Assembly (NCBI GenBank): GCA_031296105.1
Contig: JARLGJ010000062.1
Span: 83,273 to 147,272, forward strand
Length of the DNA: 64,000 bases
From: Acidobacteriota bacterium
GTDB taxonomy: Bacteria > Acidobacteriota > Terriglobia > Terriglobales > Acidobacteriaceae
Direction: 5' to 3'
Both the position numbers and the translations under genes were made by a program. Below are positions 43,005 through 51,331 of this stretch, in pieces. A model generated the notes under the pieces. That model made no database searches. It saw only the letters and a program-made list of their open reading frames with translations, and was not told the DNA's origin. Numbering within the stretch: position 1 is the stretch's first letter; every line of letters begins with the position of its first letter.

Positions 43005-43778
43005 TTAGTGGGTTAGCCGCAAAATCTGTTCCGTCCAGCGGATTGCGTTCTCAAAGTGCAGTTCCAGGTAACGCGGCCAAACCGTCATGGCCGCAATGGA
43101 TACCAGCATTCCTAAAACCGACTTAACCGAGAGGCCGACCAGCAGCACGGGAAACTGCGGCGAAGCCTTCCCGAGAAAGGCCAGTACGAAATCGGCAATC
43201 ACCGTGGCAATCAGCACGGGCGCGGCAATCTGCAGGCCGATGACCCAGATGGAAGCCGCCGTGTGCATCAGAAACGCCACCCGCGGCGCGGTGACAATGG
43301 GCTCGCCGGCGGGTAAATAGCGGAAGCTGGAAACCAGCGCGCGCAGCACCCAGTGGTGCACGTCGAGCGAAAAGAAAATCAGCAGCACAATCGTCTGATA
43401 GAAAACCGAAAGCACCATGGAGTCGGCCTGCGATTGCGGATCGATCATCGTGGCCAGCGAAAACCCCATCTGCATGCCGAGGATCTGCCCGGCAAACTGC
43501 ACCGCGTCGAAGATGAAGCTGAGACAGAGCCCGACGATCACGCCGATGGCAAGCTCGTTCAGCACCACTCCCGCCAGCAGCAGAGGGCTGGTGCTCAGCG
43601 GCGGAACATGCACCACCGGCCACAACACGGCCACGCACAGGCACACAAACGCGGCCTTGGCCTGCGGCGGCACGGCGCTGTTGCCCAGTCCGGGCACGAA
43701 CAACACCAGCCCGGAGACGCGCAGCCCAATGAAGATGGCGGCGGCCAGAATGTTTTCCAGTGAGAAGGCCATGGTCAT
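43005..43778 (-). CDS. fliR: Flagellar export gate protein FliR
   Basis: 257 aa from ATG 43778 (ATGACCATG), whose first codon overlaps the fliQ stop by 4 bases; longer starts lie inside fliQ. Hydrophobic with about six membrane segments; motifs FVPGLGNSAVPPQAKAAF, ELAIGVIVGLCLSFIF, GQILGMQMGFSLATMIDPQ. Core of the FliPQR export gate. Confidence 0.95.
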   Translation of the reverse strand: MTMAFSLENILAAAIFIGLRVSGLVLFVPGLGNSAVPPQAKAAFVCLCVAVLWPVVHVPPLSTSPLLLAGVVLNELAIGVIVGLCLSFIFDAVQFAGQILGMQMGFSLATMIDPQSQADSMVLSVFYQTIVLLIFFSLDVHHWVLRALVSSFRYLPAGEPIVTAPRVAFLMHTAASIWVIGLQIAAPVLIATVIADFVLAFLGKASPQFPVLLVGLSVKSVLGMLVSIAAMTVWPRYLELHFENAIRWTEQILRLTH

Positions 43779-44044
43779 TGCAGCAGCGGCCGGAAGTCGG
43801 AATAGAGGTGAATGGTGTAAGCCGCCAGGTGGCGCAGCATCCATGGCATCAACAGCATCCCGCTCAAAGCGATGGCCAGCAGGCGCGGCACGGTAGAGAC
43901 CGTCTGGTCCTGAATGCTGGTAAGAACCTGGAGAATATTGATGAGCACCGACACCACGGTGGCGATGCCAAGCAGCGGCAAAGCCGCCAGAATCGCGTAT
44001 TCCAGCGTGGTGCGTCCGAGTTGGATGACCTGTTCGAGTGGCAT
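43775..44044 (-). CDS. fliQ: Flagellar export gate protein FliQ
   Basis: 89 aa with two membrane segments (about 15-37 and 52-72). Family motifs: PLLGIATVVSVLINILQVLTSIQDQTVSTVPRLLA (read across the centre). Part of the FliPQR complex. Two bases after fliP. Confidence 0.95.
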   Translation of the reverse strand: MPLEQVIQLGRTTLEYAILAALPLLGIATVVSVLINILQVLTSIQDQTVSTVPRLLAIALSGMLLMPWMLRHLAAYTIHLYSDFRPLLQ

Positions 44045-44046
44045 AA

Positions 44047-44787
44047 CTAGCTAAAGCTCCGCATCAACGAGCCGATCAGAAGATTCCAGCCGTCCACCAT
44101 GACGAACAGCAGCAGCTTGAGCGGCGTGGAGATGACGACCGGCGGCAACTGCATCATGCCGACGGACGTGGTGATGGAGGCAACGACCATGTCGATCACG
44201 AGAAAGGGAAGAAACAGCACCGCGCCAATCTGGAAGCCGGCCTTCAACTCGCTGAGCATGTACGCCGGCAGCACCACGCGCATCGAGAGATCCTGCGGCG
44301 TGCGCGGATGCGGCTCCTGCGCCAGATCCAGAAATAGGGCGACGTCTTTTTGCCGCACGAAATGCAGCATGAAATCCTTCATCGGATGCACGGCCAGTTG
44401 CAGCGCGGCCATGGGCGTAATCTGTCCGGCCTCGAGCGGCACCAGCGCTTTTTGCTGGATGGCCACGCCCACCGGCTGCATCAGGAAGAACGTGAGCACC
44501 AGCGCCAGTCCGATCAGCGTCTGGTTGGTCGGCGTGGTTTGCGTGCCCAGCGCCTGACGCAAAAAGTGAAAAACGATGAGCAGCCGCACAAACGGCGTCA
44601 TCGAGAGCAGCAGTGCCGGCAACAGCGTCAGCACCGTCAGTAATAAAACGATGGTCCAGGGCGCGGTGTTGCCGCCCAGCGCGCCGAGCGGCGGAAAACC
44701 TGTCTCCGGCGCGGTGGGCAATGGACCTGCGACTGCCATGGCGGGCGTCATCAGCACCGCCGCCAGCAGCCAGCGGCGGAGGCTCAT
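44047..44787 (-). CDS. fliP: Flagellar export gate protein FliP
   Basis: 246 aa with an N-terminal signal peptide ([15 protein letters not shown]). FliP signatures: [70 protein letters not shown] (in the [13 protein letters not shown] segment), and SVGMMQLPP. Overlaps fliO by 4 bases. Confidence 0.97.
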   Translation of the reverse strand: [246 protein letters not shown]

Positions 44788-45449
44788 GAGGCCTCCGCGG
44801 CCAGGTTGCGACTCGTGTCCAGCTCCTGCGGCGCGCTCAGCGGGTGCACCGAGCGGTCGAGTTCCGCCAGCAGCGCAATGCTGCTGGTTCCGCCGCCGAT
44901 GAGATAGGTTTGTTCGCCAACGCGCGCCACGGCCAGAAATCGCTTATCGCCAAGCTGCTGCACTTCGAGCAACTGCAAGCGGCGCTGCGCGGTAAAGCGG
45001 AAGGCAGGCTTCATGCCGGAGCGCAGAACGCTGACCAGCCTTGTCCATGCGCGTCGCAACCAGCCGGGCTTGGTTTTTGCCGACGGAGTGGGCTTCATGC
45101 GCGGCACCGGCGTTTTTGCCGCGACGGTATTCACGCGCTTGGTGAGCGGAACCTTCGGCGGTTTGGTGCGCGCGGCAACGCGTGATTTGTGAGCACCGGC
45201 GGAAGGCACCGCACGGCGAGCTTTTGTCCTGCGCACCGCGGGCGCAGCTTTCACGGGAGCCACCGTCTGCGGAGCAGCGTGCGGCGTGGGCACCGCGCGC
45301 GCCACGGGCGCAGGCGAAGGCGCGGGCGGAGGAGCGGGTGCCGGTGCAGGCAGCGGTCGGACCAGGCTGATGCTTTCCGCCGTGGTGGTGTGAACAGCAG
45401 CCGCAACGGCGGCGGTGGCTTCGGAGCGGGATGTGCGAGGTTCTCTCAT
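44784..45449 (-). CDS. fliO: FliO-like protein lacking a membrane segment
   Basis: 221 aa. The C-terminal ~70 residues match the FliO cytoplasmic domain (RRLQLLEVQQLGDKRFLAVARVGEQTYLIGGG). The first ~150 residues are Pro/Ala/Lys/Arg-rich and contain no hydrophobic stretch long enough for the membrane helix expected in FliO, a chaperone for FliP assembly. The start is firmly set by the ATGA overlap with fliN, and fliP follows with the same kind of overlap. Confidence 0.78.
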   Translation of the reverse strand: MREPRTSRSEATAAVAAAVHTTTAESISLVRPLPAPAPAPPPAPSPAPVARAVPTPHAAPQTVAPVKAAPAVRRTKARRAVPSAGAHKSRVAARTKPPKVPLTKRVNTVAAKTPVPRMKPTPSAKTKPGWLRRAWTRLVSVLRSGMKPAFRFTAQRRLQLLEVQQLGDKRFLAVARVGEQTYLIGGGTSSIALLAELDRSVHPLSAPQELDTSRNLAAEAS

Positions 45450-45757
45450 GCGATTTGCGTCAGGCGCGAGGCCAGCTTGTCCTCTATGACTTCAAATTCG
45501 GTCCAGCCGATGATCTTGCCGTTCACTTGCATGGGCACGTCGGAGCCCTGCGTGCACTGTGTCGGGATGACATCCCCCGGCGCCATCCGCAGCAGCATTG
45601 CCACCGTCAAGCCAGGCACGGGAACCTCGATGGAGATGGTGCAGGGCAAGGCAAGAAAGCTGCCCCAGTGCGGCGGCAGATCTGGGCCTTCCGGCTCCGT
45701 CTCCGGGACACTGCCAAGGGCCAGTGCTGTCTGCGGGATTGCGAGTTCAGTGCTCAT
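45446..45757 (-). CDS. fliN: Short FliN-type (SpoA domain) switch protein
   Basis: 103 aa from ATG 45757. The C-terminal 70 residues are an SpoA domain (LPCTISIEVPVPGLTVAMLLRMAPGDVI, MQVNGKIIGWTEFEVIEDKLASRL). It is at the fliN position of the usual fliN-fliO-fliP-fliQ-fliR order, so it is probably a C-ring or export-related FliN, alongside the longer FliY-like FliN at 37218-38042. Confidence 0.85.
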   Translation of the reverse strand: MSTELAIPQTALALGSVPETEPEGPDLPPHWGSFLALPCTISIEVPVPGLTVAMLLRMAPGDVIPTQCTQGSDVPMQVNGKIIGWTEFEVIEDKLASRLTQIA

Positions 45758-45861
45758 CGTGGGTCGTGCAGCGGATAACCGCTGCTGGACGGGAGAGGTG
45801 CAAGTGCCAGACCGAAGGTGCAATCGGGAGTGAGATTGTTCTCAGAATGCGCATTAAAAAA

Positions 45862-45883
45862 GCCCCACCTTGGAAGGTGGGGC
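45862..45883 (-). terminator. Intrinsic terminator of the flgB-to-flgE operon
   Basis: Minus strand: 10-bp perfect stem with a 2-base loop as drawn, followed by TTTTTT. It lies 19 bases after the flgE stop codon and before the fliN promoter region, so it separates the two long minus-strand flagellar operons. Confidence 0.93.
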
Positions 45884-45902
45884 GAAGCGAGGCAAGAGGA
45901 GG

Positions 45903-47135
45903 TTAACGTATCAAATTGATCGTGTCCTGCGCGATCTGGTCGAAGGTTGTGACGGATTTGGCGTTAGCCTGGTATCCGCGCTCGGCCACAATAAGGTTGG
46001 AGAACTCGGTGGACATATCCACGTTGGAAAGCTCCAATGCTCCGCCCACCAGCGTGCCCAGCGAACTGGTGCCTGGTGCTCCCACTACGGCGGCGCCGGA
46101 GTTGATGGTTGCCGCATAGGTGTTGTTGCCTTCCTTGCTCAGGCCCTGCAGGTTAGCGAAGTTGGCCAGGGCCATTTGGCCCACTACCTGCGAGCCGTTG
46201 GTGAACGTGCCATCGATGGTGCCGTCGGCGTTGATGGTAAAGCTGTTCAGCGAACCGCTGGTGTAGCCGTTCTGCGAGGTGGCGCTGGTGCCGCTGGCGC
46301 CGGCGACCTGGGTGACCAGCCCCGTTCCCGAGGAATTAGCCAGGGCCCATGAGATGCTCATGTTGGCCGCGCCATCCGCCAGGTTAGGAATACTGAGAGA
46401 GATCGGCGTGGTGCTGGTAAGTTGCCCGCTGCTGTCAAATGAAAGTGTGCCCGTGGCAACCGTAGTGTTGGTGCCCGTACCGCCGGTGACTTCGCTGCTT
46501 GGCACGGTCACCGTGTAGCCCCAGTTGCCGGTGCTGTTCTCGGTGAAGTCGATGCTAAGCACGTGCGAGGTGCCGAGCGAGTCGTACACCGTGATGCTGG
46601 TATCGTACGTGCCGCCCGTGGCCGTAGCCGAGCTGAGATTCGCGTTGATCGACATGGTGGTGGTCTGCACCGGAGGGTTTGTCATGCCCATTGGCAACTG
46701 GATAGCCTGCAAGCCTCCAGTGGTGTTTACAACTCCGCCCACTGCTGGATACCCCATTACCTTGTATCCGTCGGCCGTCACCAGGTAGCCGTCCTTGTCC
46801 TGGGTGAAGTTTCCGGCGCGGGTGTAGTACAGGTTCGAGCCGTCTTGCACAACGTAGAAACCGTTGCCGGTAATTGACACGTCGGTGCTCACGCCGGTGT
46901 CCTGCACGCTGCCGCTCTTGAAGTTCGAGCTGATGGCGTTCACGGTCGCACCGCCGCCAACCTGCATCATGTCGCCGGCGCCGTTCGTGCCCATCAACTG
47001 ATAGAACAGATCCTGAAAGCTGGCCGTGGCATCCTTGTACGCGGTGGTGTTCAGGTTCGCCAGGTTATTGGAGATGGTGGCCAGTGCCGTGTCGCAGGCG
47101 CTGAGTCCGGAGAGCGGGATGGAAAAATTCGGCAT
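45903..47135 (-). CDS. flgE: Flagellar hook protein FlgE
   Basis: 410 aa. Rod/hook N-terminus (FSIPLSGLSACDTALATISNNLANLNTTAYKDA), hook-specific middle (YVVQDGSNLYYTRAGNFTQDKDGYLVTADG), flexible Ser/Thr-rich domain with LSIDFTEN, and C-terminus LELSNVDMSTEFSNLIVAERGYQANAKSVTTFDQI. Last gene before the terminator. 18 bases after flgD. Confidence 0.96.
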   Translation of the reverse strand: MPNFSIPLSGLSACDTALATISNNLANLNTTAYKDATASFQDLFYQLMGTNGAGDMMQVGGGATVNAISSNFKSGSVQDTGVSTDVSITGNGFYVVQDGSNLYYTRAGNFTQDKDGYLVTADGYKVMGYPAVGGVVNTTGGLQAIQLPMGMTNPPVQTTTMSINANLSSATATGGTYDTSITVYDSLGTSHVLSIDFTENSTGNWGYTVTVPSSEVTGGTGTNTTVATGTLSFDSSGQLTSTTPISLSIPNLADGAANMSISWALANSSGTGLVTQVAGASGTSATSQNGYTSGSLNSFTINADGTIDGTFTNGSQVVGQMALANFANLQGLSKEGNNTYAATINSGAAVVGAPGTSSLGTLVGGALELSNVDMSTEFSNLIVAERGYQANAKSVTTFDQIAQDTINLIR

Positions 47136-47153
47136 GGGTAACCTTTCTGCCTG

Positions 47154-47498
47154 TTAGCTGTTGATCGCCGTGTGCTGCGCGGATGCCGTGGTGCCGCTTT
47201 GCGCCGAACTGGTGGTGGTGGTGGTGCCGGTTCCGGTCAGATCCTGTAGAACCGAGTAAATCCCGGCGACGTCGCTGAGTTGATTGATATCAACCATCTG
47301 CGTCACCATCGTCGTAGGGTCGAGCGGCTGCGTCGGATCCTGCGACTGCAACTCGGTAGCGAGCAACTGCATGAACAACTGTTGGTAATTGGTGGCCGTG
47401 CTCGTGGCGCTGCTGCTTGCCGTGTTGCTCGTCTTGCTCACCGAATTGTTTGTACTGGCTGCCGCTAACTGCAGCGGGTTACTTAACTGAATACTCAT
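47154..47498 (-). CDS. flgD: Hook cap protein FlgD, short form
   Basis: 114 aa from ATG 47498, which has GAAGGAG upstream; a longer frame runs into fliK and is rejected. Contains only the conserved N-terminal FlgD region (YQQLFMQLLATELQSQDPTQPLD, TTMVTQMVDINQLSDVAGI). The C-terminal Ig-like/tudor domains of the about 220-aa enterobacterial FlgD are missing; a Thr/Ser-rich tail replaces them. Precedes flgE, as usual. Confidence 0.85.
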   Translation of the reverse strand: MSIQLSNPLQLAAASTNNSVSKTSNTASSSATSTATNYQQLFMQLLATELQSQDPTQPLDPTTMVTQMVDINQLSDVAGIYSVLQDLTGTGTTTTTSSAQSGTTASAQHTAINS

Positions 47499-47526
47499 GT
47501 TTTTCCTGCTCCTTCCCTGGCGCGCC

Positions 47527-49515
47527 CTAGGCGAGCACGCTGATGCTTGCGTCCTCTGAAACCGGCGGCGCAATGGCCCCCGTCTGGTTGCTGGTTTCCG
47601 CTTCCGTACGGCGCGTGCTTTGGAACTGCTGCACGAAGGCTCCGGTTTGTTGCTGCTGTTGCTGTGTCTGTGCCTGGCCCTGCGAAGAAGATCCAAACGA
47701 GCCCAGCATTACGTCGTGCGCGCGCAGGCTCTGCTCCAGCGTGTTGCGCTCCGCGTCGAGCGCCTGTACGGCCTCCACGCGTTGCGCCGTGACGTGCGCC
47801 GTGACCTGCTCCGCCGCTCCTTGCCCAGTGCTGACGGCGCGGACTTCCACCTTGCCGATGGAGGGCAGTTGCACGCTGATTTTTAGTTCGCTGGAGTTCG
47901 TTCCGACGCGCAGATGCGCGTTCAGGCCCTCCAGCGTGGCTGCGGTGTTTGCCACTACCGGCTGCGATGGTTGCGGCAATGTCTGCGCCGCTTGGGCCGG
48001 TTGCGGAGCGGCGGTGGACACCGCGGCCGTGGCGAGTGAGACATTATGCACAGGAATTTGCGCGGATGATGCCGCGGTCGATACCTGCGCCGTCACCGGC
48101 TGCGTCGCGCTCGAAGCTGTTCGTGCAGCCGCGCTGCCGGCGCCGTCGCTCGCGGCGGCCGTGACCGATGTTGGACTTTGCGGATCGGTGTGCTGCGAGG
48201 GGGCATCGCGCTGCGTGTGTGCAGAGGAAGATGTACCCTCACTGTTGCTGGCCTGCGCGCGGGAGGTGTGCGAGGTGCGCCCGCTGGATGCGGCACTCGG
48301 CGTCTGGCCGGTGGCGAGGATGCTGCGCCCGGCCGTCGCCGAGGCGGCTCCTGGTACCGTTTGCACCGTCTTCTGCGCGGCCGCCGCAACCGCCGCGGTC
48401 AGCTCGCCAGCAACGTTTGCCGAGGGAGATGTTCCTGGGCTCTGCTGTGCGGTGTTTCTTGCGGTGGCGTGCGGTGACTGCCCTGGTTGCGATTTTTCGG
48501 CCACGGGTGCTGATAACGCCTGCGCCGCGGCGGCAACCGGTGCGGCCTGCGCCGGGGCTACCGTGGCGGATTCCGGTGCGGCCTTGTTCGGAGTATCTTC
48601 TGGAGCGGTGATTGCTGCTGCGTTTGCTTGCCGTGTGCTCTGCGTTGCTGCCGCTGCAGTATCGTCCTCCGCATCCGTTGCCGTTGCCGGGGACAGTTTG
48701 TCTGCCGTTGCGACGGGCTTCGCGCTTTGCCCGGTGTCCACCGTTCCGGATTGGTTCGCTGCTGTTTGTGCAAGAGGTGCGGACGTTTTCAAGGTTTTAG
48801 CGGCAGTGTTTTTTCCGGTCTGCGTGCGTGCAGTGGTGGCCGCGGAGCGCGCCGAACTTACGGTTGAATCTACCGCTGTAGCCAACGTCGCAGCGGATTG
48901 CGCCTGCGTTGGCAGGGCGCTGGCGTCGCCAAGCGAAAATGCATTGTGATCCGCATCCCCTGCGCCACTCTTTGCCGGGGTTGCCAACGCCGCAGTCTCG
49001 GGCGTGGACACCGCGACCGGCAGCACGAGTGCCGCGGATGCCGTGTTCGAGACGGCTGCGGCACTTGACGCCGTTGCCAGGGTGCTGGTGGTGGCCGGAG
49101 CCGCCGTCGTGCTTTTCGCCGTGCTCTGACTTGCGCTTCGGGTTGCCTTCGTCTTGTCGCTGCTTTTGGACGACGATTCCGAGGACTTGGTCGCGGACGT
49201 TTCCTTCGCGGAGGGTGAAGTTACCACCGTTGCGGCGGCCACGGTTTTCTGTGTGTTGTTGGCCGCTGCCTCCGTGCCGGTCTGGAAACTGACGTCTCCG
49301 GTCGCGTTGCTGGTGGCCGTTACCGCCTCGCCCGTCACATTGGAGGAGGCGGCTTGCGTTGCCGGGCTGGCGGCGGAGGTCTGCGTGGAACTGGGAGTTG
49401 CGTTCTGCAGATAGTCCTGGAAGCTGCTGCTGGAACTGGCCGTCGGAGCAGTGATGCCCGGGGCCGGAACGGGAGCGGCAGGGACGGCAGACACGGGTGC
49501 GAACGCAAAACTCAT
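47527..49515 (-). CDS. fliK: Hook-length control protein FliK
   Basis: 662 aa. A very long Ala/Ser/Thr-rich low-complexity N-terminal part (the molecular ruler) and a C-terminal FliK domain (LEGLNAHLRVGTNSSELKISVQLPSIGKVEVRAV, then QVTAHVTAQRVEAVQALDAER and LEQSLRAHDVMLGSFG) with a Gln-rich stretch. Longer than enterobacterial FliK (about 400). The ATG is weakly preceded by AGAAAGCGG. Confidence 0.85.
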   Translation of the reverse strand: MSFAFAPVSAVPAAPVPAPGITAPTASSSSSFQDYLQNATPSSTQTSAASPATQAASSNVTGEAVTATSNATGDVSFQTGTEAAANNTQKTVAAATVVTSPSAKETSATKSSESSSKSSDKTKATRSASQSTAKSTTAAPATTSTLATASSAAAVSNTASAALVLPVAVSTPETAALATPAKSGAGDADHNAFSLGDASALPTQAQSAATLATAVDSTVSSARSAATTARTQTGKNTAAKTLKTSAPLAQTAANQSGTVDTGQSAKPVATADKLSPATATDAEDDTAAAATQSTRQANAAAITAPEDTPNKAAPESATVAPAQAAPVAAAAQALSAPVAEKSQPGQSPHATARNTAQQSPGTSPSANVAGELTAAVAAAAQKTVQTVPGAASATAGRSILATGQTPSAASSGRTSHTSRAQASNSEGTSSSAHTQRDAPSQHTDPQSPTSVTAAASDGAGSAAARTASSATQPVTAQVSTAASSAQIPVHNVSLATAAVSTAAPQPAQAAQTLPQPSQPVVANTAATLEGLNAHLRVGTNSSELKISVQLPSIGKVEVRAVSTGQGAAEQVTAHVTAQRVEAVQALDAERNTLEQSLRAHDVMLGSFGSSSQGQAQTQQQQQQTGAFVQQFQSTRRTEAETSNQTGAIAPPVSEDASISVLA

Positions 49516-49571
49516 GCCGCTTTCTGTTGCACTTCGTCCGCCAAGGCCGGGCCGCCGAAGTTAAATTGCTG

Positions 49572-50030
49572 TCATTCGGCGGGCGCGGAATCGTCATGTT
49601 CGCTCTTTCTTAGACGCGTCAAATGCATCTCGTCGATGGCCGCCTGTTCGCGCCGCGACATCTCCACCTGGTAAGCGCGGGCGGCGTTGTCTCTTAGAGT
49701 GCTCACAACTTTGCGCTGGCTGCGCGCGTCAAGATAGTTGCGCCGCATCTCGCTGGCGCGCTTCTCCTCTTCGACGATGCGCGCCTGGAACAGGTGAATC
49801 GCCTCATCGGTCTTTGCCATTACGTTGCTGACAAACTGCAACTCGCGCGCGGGGATTGTGCCGCTTCCGTTTCGCGCCTCGGCCGAGCGCTGTTTCCACT
49901 CCTCCGCTTCTTCCACGCTGTGCTGCATGGCGTGGAGCCGCGCCAGCGAATGTTCGAGTTCGGACAGGCGGTGCCGCTCCATCAGGGTGCGCAGCCGCAA
50001 CAACGACGCAAATGAAAACCGGAACGCCAT
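49572..50030 (-). CDS. fliJ: Flagellar export chaperone FliJ
   Basis: 152 aa, almost all coiled coil (FASLLRLRTLMERHRLSELEHSLARLHAMQHSVEEAEEWKQR). FliJ links the FliI ATPase to FlhA. Sequence of this family is poorly conserved; assignment uses the coiled-coil pattern, length and position after fliI. The start overlaps the fliI stop by one base. Confidence 0.88.
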   Translation of the reverse strand: MAFRFSFASLLRLRTLMERHRLSELEHSLARLHAMQHSVEEAEEWKQRSAEARNGSGTIPARELQFVSNVMAKTDEAIHLFQARIVEEEKRASEMRRNYLDARSQRKVVSTLRDNAARAYQVEMSRREQAAIDEMHLTRLRKSEHDDSAPAE

Positions 50031-51331
50031 CAGTCGGCCAGCGCCATCATGGCGTCTAACGTGGTTTGCATGGGGGCGGTGTCATCGGCCGTCTGGCGGG
50101 TGAAGGCCTTCAGCGCCGGCATGATGGCGATGGCGCGGTCCAGCTCAGGATCGGCTCCCTTCTGATAGGCGCCAATGCGGATCAAATCCTCCGAGCGGCT
50201 ATAAGAGGCCAGCAGCGCGCGCAAGCGTTGCGCCTTGGCCAGGTGCTCCGGCGTGCAAACGGCGGGCATCAAGCGGCTCAGGCTGTCCAGCAACTGGATG
50301 GGAGGGAAGTGCCCCTCGCTGGTGAGCCGGCGGTCGAGCAGGATGTGTCCGTCGAGCAGGCTGCGCACCGAATCCACGATGGGGTCCATCTGGTCGTCGC
50401 CTTCCATCAGCACCGTGTAGAACGCGGTGATGGAGCCACGGCGGAAGCAGCCCGCGCGCTCCACCAGTTGCGAGAGCAGGGCGAACACCGAGGGCGTGTA
50501 GCCCTTGGCCGTGGGCGGCTCGCCGGCGGCCAGGCCAATCTCGCGCTGCGCCATGGCAAAGCGCGTGATCGAATCGAGCACCAGCAGAACGTCCTTGCCG
50601 CGGGCCGCAAAATATTCGGCAATGGAGTGCGCCGTGTGGGCCGCGCGCAAGCGCAACAGCGGCGTCTGGTCCGAGGTGGAGACCACCACCACCGAGCGGC
50701 GGCGACCTTCGTCACCCAGGGAATCTTCCAGGAACTCGCGCACCTCGCGGCCGCGCTCGCCCACCAGCGCCACCACCGTCAGGTCGGCCGAGGTGCCGCG
50801 GGCCATCATGCCCATCAGCGTGCTTTTGCCAACGCCGCTGCCGCCGAAAATGCCAATGCGCTGGCCGCGTCCGCAACTGAGAAACGCATCGATGGCGCGC
50901 ACGCCGGTGCCCAGGGGCACGTTGATCCGCTCGCGGTCAAAAGGGTTGGGCGCCCCGCGCACCAGTGCCATGCGTTCTTCGGCAAAGATCGGCCGCCCGT
51001 CGTCGATGGCGTGTCCCCGCGCATCGATCACGCGGCCCAGCATTGCCTCGCTTACGCCAATGGAAGGCTGCGCTCCCCAGGTGAAGACCGTGTCGCCGAG
51101 GCGCACGCCGTCCGCGGGATACAGGGGCATGGAAGCCACGGTCGAGCCGCGGAAGCCGATGATCTGCCCCTCCACCTCGTTGCCGCGATAGTCGCGGATG
51201 GTGCAGCAATCACCCAGCGCGCAGTGCGGGCCGTTGGATTCGATCAGTCCGCCCAGGGCGCGCGTAACGCGGCCCTGCCAGCGGCGATGCGGCATGTTTT
51301 TCAGCGCGGCTTGGAAGCGGTCCAGGCTCAT
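50030..51331 (-). CDS. fliI: Flagellum-specific ATPase FliI
   Basis: 433 aa F1-beta-like ATPase of type III export. Walker A GIFGGSGVGKSTLMGMMARGT (near residues 155-170), Walker B VLLVLDSITRFAMAQREIGLA with the catalytic Glu region GERGREVREFLED, and LRALLASYSRSEDLIRIGAYQKGADPELD near the C-terminus. Overlaps fliH by 4 bases. Confidence 0.97.
   Translation of the reverse strand: MSLDRFQAALKNMPHRRWQGRVTRALGGLIESNGPHCALGDCCTIRDYRGNEVEGQIIGFRGSTVASMPLYPADGVRLGDTVFTWGAQPSIGVSEAMLGRVIDARGHAIDDGRPIFAEERMALVRGAPNPFDRERINVPLGTGVRAIDAFLSCGRGQRIGIFGGSGVGKSTLMGMMARGTSADLTVVALVGERGREVREFLEDSLGDEGRRRSVVVVSTSDQTPLLRLRAAHTAHSIAEYFAARGKDVLLVLDSITRFAMAQREIGLAAGEPPTAKGYTPSVFALLSQLVERAGCFRRGSITAFYTVLMEGDDQMDPIVDSVRSLLDGHILLDRRLTSEGHFPPIQLLDSLSRLMPAVCTPEHLAKAQRLRALLASYSRSEDLIRIGAYQKGADPELDRAIAIMPALKAFTRQTADDTAPMQTTLDAMMALAD

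Noticed and set aside
40383..43016. 877-codon open frame on the plus strand opposite flhA and flhB
   Set aside because: High GC and the codon pattern of FlhA/FlhB leave few stops in the antisense frame; composition is His/Arg/Gly-rich without domain similarity, and many similar antisense frames exist across the flagellar genes.
45815..45835. TGGCAC followed by TTGCA on the minus strand upstream of fliN
   Set aside because: Both half motifs are present but adjacent instead of five bases apart, so the essential GG/GC spacing is not met.
49528..49544. Sigma-54-like sequence upstream of fliK
   Set aside because: Spacing fits, but three consensus positions differ, and the predicted start would be only ~2 bases before the fliK ATG, leaving no ribosome site; the gene lies inside a continuous operon.
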